Source of the DNA: Tetragonia tetragonoides
Taxonomy: Eukaryota; Streptophyta; Magnoliopsida; Caryophyllales; Aizoaceae
Reading direction: 5' to 3'
Assembly (NCBI GenBank): GCA_038025085.1
Contig: CM076154.1
Location: forward strand, 38,668,501-38,732,500
DNA: 64,000 nucleotides
In this document: one piece after another, positions 23,568-36,842 of the stretch
Layout: each line of letters begins with the position of its first letter
How positions within the stretch are numbered: position 1 is the stretch's first letter
Program-made: the position numbers and the translations under genes
Notes under the pieces: generated by a model
Databases searched by the model: none
The model's input: only the letters and a program-made list of their open reading frames with translations
What the model was told of the DNA's origin: nothing

Positions 23568-25142
23568 TAGGACTATTCTATTGTTGACTTTTGAGTAGGC
23601 TATTCAGCGAGCTTGGTCACGTGCATATAATATTGGGATAACATGCTGATTGTATAGCTCTACCCTGAATTGTACATTCTTATTCTGTTGAACATCAAGT
23701 ACAACAAATCCAAGAACCTCAGGTTGGGATTGAAAATCCGTTGGCAAGCATTTTGGACATTCTTCTGATTTCTGGCTATATACCCTCTTTCTCTTGTATA
23801 GAAGATCAGGAAGTAAGGAAAGTAGAGGAAGTTGTGCTGAAGTTGCTATGCGTCAGGTTAGCCTGATATCTATTCTCTTGCTAGTTGCGTCGGATCATTA
23901 CTTCACCATAATTTGGTTCAATCACAACAAGGATAAAATAATACTCACTCCGTTCCTTTCATTCTTTCTATCTGATTTTTTACGGTATCAAATACAACAC
24001 TTTGACAATGAATAACTATAATTCTACCAGTATAAAAGTTATAAAAATTTGATATGTTGAAAATATAATTATAAAGGAATCTAATAATAGTGTTTTTAGT
24101 TTGCATTTTTGCAAGACACTATCCTTTTTATCAAACTAGTGTGTGCACCCGTGCGTCGCACGGGTAAAACTCTTTTTGGTTAATCATTTGATAGACATAC
24201 TAACTAACCACAATTTTGTTTTTTTCCACGTGCTTGCCTTATTATTCTGGAAACAGATCTTGAACTGGAACCATGCCAGCAGATTGATTTATGTTCTTGT
24301 GATAATGCTTAATAATGGACAAACAATCATCTTTATGCCAGGATTCATATCTCAGTGAGTTAGTACTGTCATTTCATAAGTGTATTGTAGCCTGTAGAGT
24401 AACCTATGAAAAAATTAATTCAGTATGTCATATATATTAAATCAATGAGACCCAGAGTGAACTCCAAACATTTTCCATACTACCCCTTTTTTTTCTATAA
24501 GAATTTCACACCAAAACCCTCCCTCCCCCACAATTTGTTTTTTAAATAAATTGGGGATAACTAAAATTTAGTAGAACTCCACATGCACCAATATGGATAA
24601 CAATCTGACCCAATAACTTGGTCGACTTGTTTGGCATATTTAGTCAAAACCACAACCCAACCTACATAGAGTATGTTAATTCAAATATCTAAACCTATAG
24701 ATACAATTTTTTTGTACACTTCCGCAATTCGGTATTGTGTGAGACGAAAAGTCACCCTAATAATAGTAAGAAGTCTCACGATTAGACATTCTTATCAAAT
24801 CAAACACTTGACGATTAACACCCCTTGATAGGAGTAGCACAGAATTGAGTTTCCTGAACAGGGTAAAAGATGATATTCTGAAATTTGGATCCAAAAACCA
24901 CATTTTGAAGTTTGAGTAGGAAACAAGACTATTAATTCATACATACAAATGAACCACTAAAATTACTACCAAAACTACCATCGTGTGGTACTTCCTCCAA
25001 AATCCACACATGACAAAATTCCAAGCTTATTTGCAAAATCCACACATCCTCAACTTACAAGCACTACTTAGATGCGAAAATCCAAATAGACTGCTTTGCT
25101 AGTGAAGGGCAGCATAGTCTATAAACTTCAATTAGTGATGGA
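23568..25142. other. Intergenic, mostly unannotated
   Basis: Contains the 3' flank of the RAD16-like gene, a Helitron-like end at 24136-24164 and AT-rich sequence. No other gene recognised. Confidence 0.5.
24136..24164 (-). mobile_element. Helitron-like 3' terminus
   Basis: Read on the minus strand, a 17-base palindrome, CCCGTGCGACGCACGGG, is followed 8 bases later by CTAG and then T. A short hairpin just before CTRR with insertion before T is the hallmark of Helitron 3' ends. The 5' end of this copy, which would lie to the right, was not identified with confidence. Confidence 0.5.
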
Positions 25143-27158
25143 TTAGTGATCAACCAAGATGATACCCCCCCTGTCAACATCTTTCACTTGTACATCATTG
25201 AATGTCCAAGTGATAATGCGCCTACCCGACATCCACAGGATCAGTTTCTGAAGTATAATCTGAAAACCAAACAAATGATCAGTTAGAGAAGTATATTGTG
25301 TATTGGAAACTTCTCAAGCATTAATCAAGCATTAATCAAGCATTAAACATACCTTATGGACATCCGGCAGTAGAGTAGTGAAATTTGGGAGCTGTGGCCG
25401 CCTACTTCTTGGTAGACAAATAATGTCAGGGCGACAACTATATGCTACCCCTCTTATTAAACCACGTACAGTAGACTCAGAATAAGTATCATTTTGGACT
25501 TTGAGCTTTAGTGTGCCTAGCTTGTAGGATGCTCTAGAGATGTCCATGAAATCGTCTACCTTGATCAATTCCACCTACATAATCAATTTTTTACAGTATT
25601 TAGAAAATTCATATGCATGTCGGCTACTGGACCTAGATCTGGTAATTTTGTTCAGTTAGTTATATCCTCGTTTATACAATCCACTTATGTCAATGATCAT
25701 CAGGAATAAGTGATGTGTCTTTGAAATCAATCTCACATGCATCTGGCTGAACAAATGTATAGGCATACAATCTATATATCTGACGAATTGTGCGTGCCAA
25801 TTGACAAAGCATATTAAAAATTTGTAAGGATCATCATGACTAGTTAAAAGATGCCTTCTTTCCAATATTGAAATCAAGAGATAAAATGAACTTGAACAAT
25901 TAGTTTGACATACCTCACGCCCCTGCTGCAAAGAAAAAGACAACTCCAACCCATCGAAGACGCTCGACCGTACAAGAAAATGCCTTAACCCAGTGAAGTA
26001 GCAACTCGTCACGGATTTAGTGAAGTTGCCGAAAAGAGATGCCGTACATGATGTGGGACGATTGCTCAAAGAAATAATGGGATATGTCTTTTGCATGCGC
26101 CCTGTGAAGTAAAATGTTTCCAACCTTGAAGCAATAACCTCAATTTTCTCTAACTTGGAACTATACTCTATACAAAAATCTTCAAGGGATTTACTTGACA
26201 CCTTGGGATGTCTCAATGCGTAGCACATATATAGGCTCAAATTCTTCAAAGAACTCAATTTGGGAACTAATATCTCTAATTTCTGGTCTGTCAGATTAGC
26301 TGAACCAAGGGTCAATGTGGTAAGATTTAACCATTTACCAGATACTTCAATATTCAATAACCATTGATCTACAACATGACCATAGAAAGTGAAATTTTCA
26401 ACAGAAGAACCTTCCTCACTGATATTACTTTCACAGAAATCTAACCCCGAACAATATTCAGTTGTCACATATTTTAGAGATGGGCAAGAACAGAGGATAC
26501 ACCTCAACAAATTGTAATTCCTAAATTGAACTCTTCCTAAAAACAAACACTTTAAATTCCTAAGCCTTATAGTAGGAATATCCTTAGCTGATTCGACATC
26601 AGGAAACATCACATTACACAACTCCATAACTTTCAATGTGTTTGATGATAAAATCAGGTTAGGAATTTTATAATGGTGAGATCCAAAGGGAACAATGGAG
26701 ATTTCAAGAACTTCAACCAGGTTCCTCACAGCAACTTCAACCCATAGGTTGATCATGAAACCCACACGAAAACAAGATTCCTCATAGTGACCCAAATCCA
26801 AGGTAAGCCTAAATTCTTTGATACCTATGTTGAATTCCAAATACCTGATCATAGTTTTGTTGATGAACTTCAGGTAAGCCAGGTTCTTGAATTCAGTGGA
26901 GTTGAAGTTCAAGAATGGGACGGTAAACCACAACCGGTGGAAAAGGCGGGAAAGGGAACCGAAAGAAACTGAATCTTCAACATCGAGGAGAGAGAAAATG
27001 TGGTAGAGGATGTCTTCGGGTATGCGTGAAATCCTATCCTCTTCACCACATTGCTCATTTGGCCATTGCATCACGTCCACTGTTTTAGTCCCATCTTTGT
27101 GTTCGATCATGGCATTTTCTATCTCAAAAACCATCTCTCTAGTCATCTTTTTAGCCAT
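25143..27158 (-). CDS. F-box/LRR-repeat protein
   Basis: Three exons (27158-25914, 25574-25353, 25259-25143) join in phase with GT-AG introns and give 527 residues. An F-box sits at about residues 41-85 (from ISRIPEDILYHIFSLLDVED), followed by leucine-rich segments (LSSLKNLSLYMC, LNLTTLTLGS) and an FBD-like C-terminal part. Such proteins are substrate receptors of SCF ubiquitin ligases; F-boxes bind the SKP1/ASK adaptor. The substrate cannot be predicted. I chose the ATG at 27158 (MAKKMTREM) because a TATA-like box lies between it and the upstream in-frame ATG at 27353. The gene is divergent from the coiled-coil gene starting at 27702. It is the only multi-exon gene here with no visible damage. 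Confidence 0.85.
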
Positions 27159-27318
27159 CTTTTTTATCTTGGAACTTTGTGTTGATTGAATCAGAAATTT
27201 AATAATGTTTAGAGAGAGAAAAAGATTTGAGAGAAAAGCAAAAAGATTTGAGAGAAAAGCTGAATTTGCTATCGAATTTCTGTTATGAGCCACTGAGTTG
27301 CAAATCAAATGACCTCTG

Positions 27319-27326
27319 TTTTTATA
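27319..27326 (-). promoter_or_regulatory. TATA box of the F-box gene
   Basis: TATAAAAA on the minus strand, about 160 bp before the chosen ATG at 27158. It supports starting translation there and not at the upstream ATG at 27353. The 27327-27700 interval is the shared upstream region of two divergent genes and includes a CT-rich leader near 27535-27590. Confidence 0.55.
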
Positions 27327-27701
27327 CCCTCTGTTTGATTTCGATAGTGGCAAAGTTTCTCGTGAGAGGAAGAGAGTAGTAGGGGGTAGATAAGTAAAAG
27401 CACTTACAGGTAAAAACGTAAAAGACTAGAAAAGTTTTGTAAGGGCATAATAGTAATACTATTCAGCTCATTTGTTCCCCTTTAAAACCCTTCATTTCCA
27501 AAACCCCACCCCACTTTTGTATTATCACTCTACGGCTCTCTCTCCTCTCTCTTCTCTCTCTCTCCTCTCTCTTCACTCCAACACTTCCTCCTGTCGATTA
27601 ATCTGCATTTTCAATTTCGCCCTCTTTCGATGTCCCCAATTTCTAGGGTTTGTGTGTGATCTGGTTGTTCATTTGCTTTCCTCTATACGAGTTAGGGCAT
27701 T

Positions 27702-30700
27702 ATGATGAACGGAATATATATGAGGTAGTTTATCTATGTGTTTGTTGAATTTAAAATTAAAATTACAAGTTTTGTACTGGGTTTGATTATTGAATTGAGG
27801 GGTCGAGGGTTTTAATGTGGGTTAATTTGGTTTAAGGTGCAACAGGGAAGAGAGGGCACTTGATGCTGTGGACTTTTGTTCTATACAAATGGATGGGATT
27901 GATGATGAGATTATGCAACAGAGAATTCATAGTTTGGCTAGACAAAGAGAAGGGTTGCTGCAAATGGAGATGGAGCTTCGGGGTCAGTTGATTGCGAAAT
28001 CCGAGATTATTGAAATGCAGAATAGCTTTGAGGCCAATATCCAAGCAAGGCTTCAGCTTTTTCAGAATAACCCTCCTATGTGGCTTGGTTTTGTTTGTGT
28101 ATTATTGTTGTGCTGTGTTATTGATATTTGGGTTTGGTTGGTTTGGGCAGAGCAACTTCATGAAAGGGAGCACTCTATACATGAGCTTGAGAGGAAGATT
28201 GAGGAGAAGGAAAGAGAGTTGCATGCTGTTAGATTGGACAATGAAGCGGTTAGTTTGAGAAAATTTGGTCTCTTTTTTGTAGGGTTTGCTTTCTTTGATT
28301 GTAATTTGTTTAAAATTTATTTTTTAACAGGCATGGGCTAAGGAGGACCTACTGAGGGAGCAGAACCAAGAAGTAGCAAACTTTCGGTGAGTGTCACTAG
28401 TCTGTTGAAACCACATTTTAGTTGGCCAATTTATCCCTGCAGTTCTTTGTGCTGATTGTGACTGATAGAGTGTATAGTACTGTATGCTTTTATTTATAAA
28501 TATTTATAGTTTGCCTCAGAATAATTTGGAAAATGGGTCATGTTTATTTTTGTCCTCAGAAGGGAGCGTGATGGCATTGAAGCTGAGAGAGCTCATCATA
28601 TGAAACAGATACATGATCTCCAAGAACATATTCAAGATAAAGAGAGGCAGTTGCTGGAGTTGCAAGAACAGGTCTGCATGCGCCTTTGTAGTCATTAACA
28701 GCTTCTATCCTTTATTTAAATAATCCTGAATCTTCTCATTTAGCGTTCTTGCCTTACCTCTTAGCAATATTACATTTTTCCGACAAATTCTCTTTTATGA
28801 GAGATAGAGGAATTGTGGAAAGAGGTCGTTGGTGGGAAAGTCAGCGCTTGTTATCTATGGTATTTGGTTCTGCTGTTCTTTTGCCTCTACTGAAATTGGT
28901 CGTGTTCTTTGTGACAGCATAGGGTAGCTCAAGAAACCATCCTATACAAGGACGAACAGATACGAGGTGCACAAGCTTGGATAGCACGGGTGCAGGAAAT
29001 AGATGTCATGCAATCAAGTACTTTGCAAGCTGAGTTACGGGAACGTACAGAGCAGTATAACCAGCTTTGGATTGGATGTCAACGACAGGTTGAATCCAAA
29101 GACTTCTAAACACAATTTGATTTGCCATTTAAGTTTGTTGGTTGGTGAAGGATGGCGATTAATATTTGATGATATCAATAATCTCAGTAACTATTCATGA
29201 TTTTGTGCTGATTTTTCATCTCTATTGCGGGCTTTGTTTGCTAATTATCTGAACTCTTGTCAGCTTAGTTGAATGTTGTTTTCTGATCTAGCAACATTTG
29301 AAATGTTAGTTTGCAGAGATGGAGAGGGTGCACATGCAGGCAATTCAACAGCTTCAGCTTGAGCTTGCTGGTGTCAGAGGAAAGAGTGGAACCTACAACA
29401 CTGAATCAAGTATCTCACAGAATACTTCAAATGATGTATCTCAAATTGGACCAAACAATGGAAGTCATGCTGAAGCTAATGGAGGTGGTACTCTAAATGG
29501 CAGTTCTGGGGGTCTTCCAAATGGAAATGCAGAAATTTCTCAGTCCTTTGTTTCGTCTGGAAACACATCTACACCGGTAGGTCTCTTCATCATTTTGACT
29601 GTTTTCTAATTTTCTTTTTCTTTTTGAGTGATGTTAAATTTAATAGAAATTCAGAAAGTTTTCAGTCTTTTGTTTTGTCTGGAAACATTTCTGCACAGGT
29701 GGGGCTTTTTATCTTTTTGACTGCTTTTAAATTTGGGAAGAGATTACAATGGACATTTTCTCTCTTCCCTGAGTTCCCGTCCTGGGAAAGGAAGAGTGAT
29801 ATGGAAAGTGTAACCTGTAATGGCTACCTTACTTTGCAGTAACAATATCATGAAATCATGAGATGAGCTTGTAAATTGTTATTTGGATGTGTTGTGATTT
29901 GTTGGTCCCGATTCCATCTGTTCTCATGTATCTTTTTGACTGCTTTTAAATTTGGGAAGAGATTACAATGGACATTTTCTCTCTTCCCTGAGTTCCCGTC
30001 CTGGGAAAGGAAGAGTGATATGGAAAGTGTAACCTGTAATGGCTACCTTACTTTGCAGTAACAATATCATGAAATCATGAGATGAGCTTGTAAATTGTTA
30101 TTTGGATGTGTTGTGATTTGTTGGTCCCGATTCCATCTGTTCTCATGTATCATTACTTTTGGTTGTTACTTTTCACACTGTCTGCGCCCTCTAGTACAAA
30201 GAAGGGTGACCATTACCTTTATTTTCACTCTCCCTGCACACAGTAGTACAAAGAAGGATGCAATTAAGGGGCATGTTGCTTACTTCTAAAACTCACCCCA
30301 ACTGACCCATTGATTAGTTTGAAAAGTATATAACCATAATTTTAAAAGCTACACCTTGGTTGGCTTAGGGTTAATGAATTCTATTTTCTTTCTTTATCTC
30401 CCTTCCCTTTTTTTGGTCCTTCTAGTTCCCAGATTGAAGACATGTAATTTAAACTCGAGAAATAAATATATTTAAAAAAATTTAGGTACTAAGTGCACTC
30501 TCTGTTACTAGAGCTTCTGAATTATTTCAGGGGCTAGAAATACATTTGAGATTGCTCTGAAAGCTTGTTGCTTCTAGGTAGGTGTTATACTCTTCAATTG
30601 CCTCTCGTTCCTTTGGATTTTTCTTTAGGATGCAATCCTAGGAGTTTCCTATTTGAGATGCTATGTTGCTCTTCCCACGTGGGGAATGCAACATTCATAT

Positions 30701-33700
30701 CCAATCTCGTCTTTTCTACACCACTCTAGTTGAAAACCAAGGTCAAGTGACGAAATGGGGCAAAAAGTTCTCGAGGGGCTTTCTTTGTTGGGGAGGTCTG
30801 TTAGGGAGTTGCATAATTTTTCTCTGCTCTTGAGTCCCTTGAAAAATTTAAATGCGTCACCTAGTCGTATTAGATGCAAGGCAATTTGCAATACTTTGCT
30901 TGTATATCTTACAATTCTTACATTTTTGGCTCCCCTTGTTCTATTTCTCACATTAGCAAATTTGTAAATGAAGCCAAAAGTTCCCTGCGGGGTCAAAGCT
31001 TTTTCTTGGACAGCTGTCCTTAATATAACACCATCATTCTGCTGCAGAAGTATAGACCATTTCAGGCTGCATCGCTGGATATCTGTGTTTTCTTCTTTGC
31101 TACTTTCTCTACTCTTGTGCAAGACTGCAAGGCACTAGTGTGCCTTCAACTTTTGGGATCTTTAGTTATTTTAAGAGTTTTGGGAGTTCTAAGTACGGAA
31201 AAGCTATAGGAAGGTGTGCTGTGTTGGCTATACTTAGGTGTATTTGTTTCAGAATTAACAGTTTCTTCTGGATCTAGAAGCAAAGAGGTAAATCTTGCTT
31301 CATTATGTTTCCGAGGCGCATTGTTATTTAGATAGACAACATGTTGGACGACACATTGTTGTTGTTGTCGTTGCTGGTGGCGGTGGCGGCGGTGGTGTGC
31401 TTCCAGTGACGATTTTTGGTGCGAAGTCGTACCTAGGTCTTTTCCAGTGAATTCCTTTCTTTTATCAAAAAAGAGAGATTAGTTGAAAGACTATCTAAAA
31501 AAAGAAGTTAGTAATTGAAAGGAGAAACTAAGTAATTTCAAGCGTAAGTAAGTGAAAATATTCCTTTCTTTTATCCAAAGCTACATCAAGTCCAAAACAT
31601 AACGGGACCACCTGGGGGGGGGGGGCCATGCACCTTCTAGGCTTCTAGTATGATGAGCGCTCAAAAGGCTTCTTACTCGAGTCCACATCATACTTTTTAG
31701 TGTGCATTAAACTATCACGGGATATAGACAGGTGAAGCTTTGTGTTATTCCTTCTCCTAATATTTCATAGCCCTTCACTCTCTCGGAGCTCCTAATGCCC
31801 TCTTCGCTAGGGTCTCAATGTTCACAGCAATGAATTGAGAAAGGTGGGGGATTGAAGCAATTTTTGTACTTTTTCTTGAGAAGGCAGATGAGAAATGGGC
31901 ACATGGTTCAGTCACCTTCAGTGGTTTGACTGTTACGTAGTCTAACTCAATGCTTAACTTCAATTTGTAGAAACCTACCTGTCACTACCCAAAATCATGA
32001 AATGCTATCTGTGTGCAACTCCACTAAGAGTTACGGTCCAGCATTGCTTGCGCAAGTTGCATCCTGCAGTATGTGCTTCTATGTATTGTCAATCTATTTT
32101 CATGGACACATGGAAGATATTTGTTTCTTCTTGATTGCTCTTTTATTTGTTTGTAAACAATGGATTCACCGTAGCTTTGGACTTGATGTTGATCGAGATA
32201 TTACTATATTCTGAAGTTAGTCAGACTGAAATTGAAAAACAAGGTTGACGACTTTCACTTACAAGGTGCCGGTAGTCAACTTTTCACCTTCTGCACCATC
32301 TTCTCCAAGGGAAATGGCAAAGGAAGATGTTTCCTGCAAAAATACTTCTGTTGATCTTGATCTGTAGCTGAGTACGAAACTTACCAACGATAAGAAGAAA
32401 GGTCATATGTCCACTCCTATTTGTATGATATTCTATACAAGGAATAATGTAACATACAGGTGGTGCAAACCTAGGCTCTTGAAATAAGGTCAAAGGGTAT
32501 CTTATTAATTGCTGCCTGGATATCTCTATTCATAGAACTAGAATAAAGGGCTATTGGAACCGTCAACAGTGAGGAGTTACTTTTATTTGGAGCCTAGTAT
32601 ATATCATCATGGGTAATATCTTTAACTTTCATCTAAGTTTGCATTCCATAAACCTCCCTGGTGCCAAGTTACTTACATTTCCAGGGCCTGTTTCACTTGT
32701 AGTTACCAACACTTTTTTTTACCTCTATTTCATGCCTTTTGGGTTAGCCTTTTATTATTAACATTATTTATTATTATTATTTATATTTTTTAAATTCCTG
32801 AATTGTTGCTGATGTTGTTTTAAATGAGAATCAAACGTCTGTATGTAATGTTAGTTAATTGCAACTTCTATTGTTAGAATCAAACGTCTTTATGTAATTT
32901 TAGTTAATTGCAACTTCTATTGTTCTTGTAGACAAACCATGCTCCTAGTATTCCGATTACTCCGTCCATTCTTGGGATGCCTTCGTATCTTCCACCTGGA
33001 CAGGTAACTGCTCTGCATCCGTATGTCATGCATCAACAAGGGACCAACAACTCTGTGCCATCGCATGTTCCTCAACCCCATGTTGGCCATTTTCATTCAG
33101 TACCGGCAATGGCTTCATTCCAACAGCAACAATGGCACAACCAATCGGTACATGTTTCTACTGCATGGACATTTTTATGGACAAATGGCCATGTTTCACT
33201 TTGCTGACTATTTTTGTTGCTTTGAGGCTGTATCGGAAACACCTACCTCTCAGAACCAATATCCACTGTCCCAGAATGAAGAAAACCCATCGAGATCAGA
33301 GCCGAATTATAGTTATGAGTTTTCGGTCAACAGGCTTGCATCCTGACTATCTGAATACTCATCTGAGCCAAGGATTAGATCCTAATTCCCGAATGTCATC
33401 TACCGAGGAGGCACAGGTAATGTGCATGTTAAGTTTCCGTGCTTCATGTAAAGCCCTGGTACAAGCCTATATTTTAGCTCTATAAGGTTGACTGACTAAT
33501 CAATTGCTTTTGTAGACCCTCGAGTCGGTAGAGAAAAGCTATTTGGTTGGTCCTGAGGCTCACCGTAGCTTGCAGCAAATTTCTTCACAGTTCCATGAGG
33601 CATTGCGCTTGGAACCTCTCAATCAAACTAATGAAATCAAGGTCTGCTTCATATATGTGTGGTGTAGCATAGATTAGTGCACATTACCCTTGTGTTTTGG

Positions 33701-35333
33701 TTTGAACGTAAACTGAGTAGATTACTGATGGTCAAACGTGTCAGTTTGTTGCTTTGAGACTTTGAGGGGTGGGACAAGGTTCAAGTTCTGTTTGCCTTGT
33801 AGGAACTGTTAAGTGATCTCTAGAATTTCAGGTGGTTTTGGATGTGAAACCGGGTAAACTGAAAGGGCCAAGATACAAGTTAGATGTCTTCTCAGATCTC
33901 TACAGCTCTGTTCTTTTCTACGAAATACATAAAATATTTTAAGCTGTTAGTATTCATTGCTCTACACATGAATCATAGAGTACCAAATAAAAGCTTAAAG
34001 TGTCTTGGACATTGCAAGCCTCAACTGCTCAAAGATACTTTTACCTTATATTAAATTGTTGCTAACATAAATCTTTGGTAGCCTCAGGAGAATGAGACCA
34101 TCAACATGTCCGATGATGGCCCGGACCGTCGAGATGTGATAGCAGAACAAACAAGCTCTGCTGCCAGTCCATCACCATCTGAAGCATCTGTTCATGCTGT
34201 CCATTTTACTGATGCTACAGTGAACAATACTACTGATGCTGGTCTGTCTGAAACATTTGTCTCAACTGGACAGGCAAATTCTTTACCAATTCGAAAGCTA
34301 CCAGAGACTCCCCTCCTTGATGAAAGAGCATTGTTAGCTTGCATTGTTCGAACAATCCCAGCCGGAGGCAAAATTCGTATTAGTTCAACGGTTAGTCGCT
34401 TCAATAGCCAACTAACTTTTGAATTCTATTTGAAATTCTCAGGATAATGTGGACCTAATAAATTGTTCTTTTGGACACGGTGTCGACACAGCTGCCAAAT
34501 AGACTTGGGAAGATGCTTGCTCCTCTTCATTGGCATGATTACAAAAGAAAGTATGGAAAGCTTGACGAATTTGTGGCAAGTCATCCTGAAGTAAGTTCTC
34601 TCGCTAGTACTTCTATTATGATACATGTAAACTTAAGAGAGTGGCTATAAGTCCCATTTTGCCCTTGCAGCTTTTTATGATAGAAGAGGACTACATTCAA
34701 CTTCGAGAAGGTGCACAAGGAATTATTGCTGCTACAGCCGCAGTGGCAAAAGTTGCTGCTGCTGCTGCAGCGTCATCTCCTTACTCGGCCTTTTTTCCTT
34801 CTGTAGCTGTTACACCAATGGCTCATGCTGGTCGAGTTAAGAAGATTCCGTCCATGGAACCTAAGCCTGTGAGAAATTCTGTTGATGGTACACATTCATC
34901 AGCAATTCAGAACCATCATCCTAACGGCTCTGGCTTCAGTGTTTCTGGAGGCCTTTCCAATGTGAAAATATTGAGCAAATCCAAAGATGCGGTAGAACTC
35001 AATGGTCCTGAAGTTAGACATGGGGAGCCTCTACTTGTGCCTGCTGGAAATGGTGCACATCCTGATAGATCTGTTTTGGGCAATCCACAAAACAGGCCAA
35101 TGCAAGCAAGGGCTGGTGCTAGCTTTGTTGGTAAACAACAGGGCAGGGAGTCTCATAAATTCATTTTTAGATATATTTTTAATAATGGATATACAAATGC
35201 TCGTTTTAAGTCTGATCTTCTATCATATTGTTTGCATTGCAGGACTACTTCTGGTCAGTTGGCTAAGTCTGATCTTCTATCATATTGTTTGCATTGCAGG
35301 ACTACTTCTGGTCAGTTGGCATCTAGAAGATAG
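27702..35333 (+). CDS. Coiled-coil protein with conserved C-terminal domain (DUF7725-like)
   Basis: Exons: 27702-27724, 27837-28087, 28151-28248, 28331-28386, 28560-28671, 28918-29088, 29310-29576, 32932-33147, 33227-33416, 33516-33641, 34082-34390, 34492-34590, 34671 to about 35155, and a last short exon ending TAG 35331-35333. The N-terminal half is a charged coiled coil (ELERKIEEKERELHAVR, QEHIQDKERQLLELQEQ). The middle is polar and Q/S/N-rich. The C-terminal third carries a conserved helical block (KIRISST, LPNRLGKMLAPLHWHDYKRK, DYIQLREGAQGII) and then an Ala-rich helix. I recognise this as a plant-specific uncharacterised family, probably DUF7725; the winged-helix-like look is an impression only. 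Exon 9 is 190 nt although both its junctions are phase 0, so the frame breaks near 33325. The intron before exon 8 is 3.36 kb. Confidence 0.8.
29541..29722 (+). repeat. Diverged duplication of an exon end and its splice donor
   Basis: The last part of exon 7 with its donor (from 29541, QSFVSSGNTSTP|gt) recurs 122 bp downstream (from about 29663, QSFVLSGNISAQ|gt) inside the following intron. The second copy stays open in a related frame and has its own GT donor, so it could be an alternative exon end or a decayed one. Confidence 0.6.
29711..30148. repeat. 219-bp tandem duplication in an intron
   Basis: Two head-to-tail copies, 29711-29929 and 29930-30148, that look identical by eye. They lie in the large intron of the coiled-coil gene and do not touch recognised exons. 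Confidence 0.9.
30661..31122 (-). other. Unassigned 153-codon open frame in an intron
   Basis: An ATG-initiated frame of 153 codons on the minus strand in the large intron (29577-32931) of the coiled-coil gene. It shows no recognised domain and no splice evidence. It may be a repeat fragment. Listed only because its length exceeds that of most spurious frames in this AT-rich region. Confidence 0.15.
32828..32925. repeat. 49-bp tandem duplication before a splice acceptor
   Basis: Two copies (32828-32876 and 32877-32925) starting GAATCAAACGTCT, with two or three differences, immediately before the acceptor of exon 8 (32932) of the coiled-coil gene. Confidence 0.8.
35208..35321 (+). repeat. 57-bp tandem duplication carrying two splice acceptors
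   Basis: Copies 35208-35264 and 35265-35321 each contain the intron end TTTGCATTGCAG and the exon start GACTACTTCTGGTCAGTTGGC. The unit is 19 codons long and open, so either acceptor keeps the frame and reaches the same TAG at 35331. Confidence 0.85.
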
Positions 35334-36530
35334 TAAGTATGCTTATATTTATGCATTTAAAGTTGTCCCCTTTGGATATGAATATATGATCAATGCTTTT
35401 CCTATGAGCTCTTGTAGCATTAGTGGTTTCCTCGTGTAGATGTTGAGAAGTCCACACTCATTTTGAAGTTATTTGAAATTGGTCTGTTTGTTTGTAGATA
35501 CAGACAGTGCATGTTCTTGATAATATAGTGATCATCCTTATAATTCTTGCACGTTCCTTTGTGTCTTCATATCATATCTACTCTTCCTCCCATGTTTTAG
35601 AAGGTCCATACATTCAAAGTTTTGTTCAAAAGCTCTTAATCTCTTTCAAGTTAATATATTGCAATTGCTACACTGATGGAGTACAAATTTACACGCATCC
35701 ATGTGATCCAATCAAACATTCTGTTGCTACCCATTTTCTGCATTATAGTGTCCATTGAAGACTGGTCTATGTCTTTCCCGTTCAAGGGTCATGGAAACAG
35801 CCTATTGCAAGGCTGTGTACATCAGACCCCCTAAACCCCTTGAAGTCTCAAGGTATTGGGGTGTTGAATACTTTTTTTTTTGGAAACTTGGGTATTGAAT
35901 ACTTTTCTCGAAATTATGAATATATCATGGAGCAGCTCTAATATGCAAACACTGATTGCTTTTGACAGGGCTGAATGGGAAGATAAAGAATGAAATGCAA
36001 ATTGTTGGGAATGAGCTCATAGAGGAGGGTTGACTGTCTGAAAGGAGAAGCTCTTCACAACTCAGGATCTCCATTACTCGCTACAGAAAATGTCAATTGG
36101 AATGCACATCCTATTTATGTGGCACCCTTTTGTTCGGTTTGGTAACTTTTATATCAACACGTTTATTCAAGCTAAAAAGAATTTGATCAAGCACTCTGCC
36201 TCTATTCTATTTCTTTGGTCAGTTCGTATTTTGCTTTAATTCGTGGTCACGGAAGTACTACTGGCAATGGATTTTTGGCATTGCGATACTATTCTGCATG
36301 CCAGAAACTTGTGGGCTCTTCAAGTCCTGATTGCTGATTCTCTAGCACAGCCAATAGTAATTTCTCTAACTACATTACATATTTGCTTTCACATTTGTTT
36401 CCTAACATCTTACGGGCCCCTTAACTTCCTATTTCTTTCCTAATATTAGTAGCTAGTAATAAAAAGGGAAAAAAAAAGTAATAATAGAAAGGAGAAAATA
36501 TGATAATAGAAGAGAGAAAAATCAATCAAT
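35334..36530. other. 3' flank of the coiled-coil gene, no further gene
   Basis: Likely contains the 3' untranslated region. Short ORFs only. An open stretch at 35970-36033 may be an alternative 3' exon but has no support. Confidence 0.4.
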
Positions 36531-36842
36531 ATATATATATATATATAAAGGAGGCATATTTCAGGAGAATGAAGCGTGCCATATAGGCGAAAATTTTAAG
36601 AGCGCGCCACTTAAGCGATAATAAAGACAAAAACTAGAGTTTGATTTGGAATAGTATATTAAGACTAAAACTATATCTTCTTATTAAATTAGATATATAT
36701 GACTAAAGTAGTGACCTTTAACTCAAAGAATGATGCAATGATTAACAATTATAATGATCAAAAATAAAAACAAAAAAAAAGCTATGTAGATATGCCCTCA
36801 GACCTCAAGGGTGGAATCAAGAGTGGATTTGGAGTAGTAGAA

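Noticed and set aside
27159..27353. Upstream in-frame start for the F-box protein
   Set aside because: The ATG at 27353 lies upstream of the TATA-like box, so it would be outside the transcript; the 27158 start fits better.
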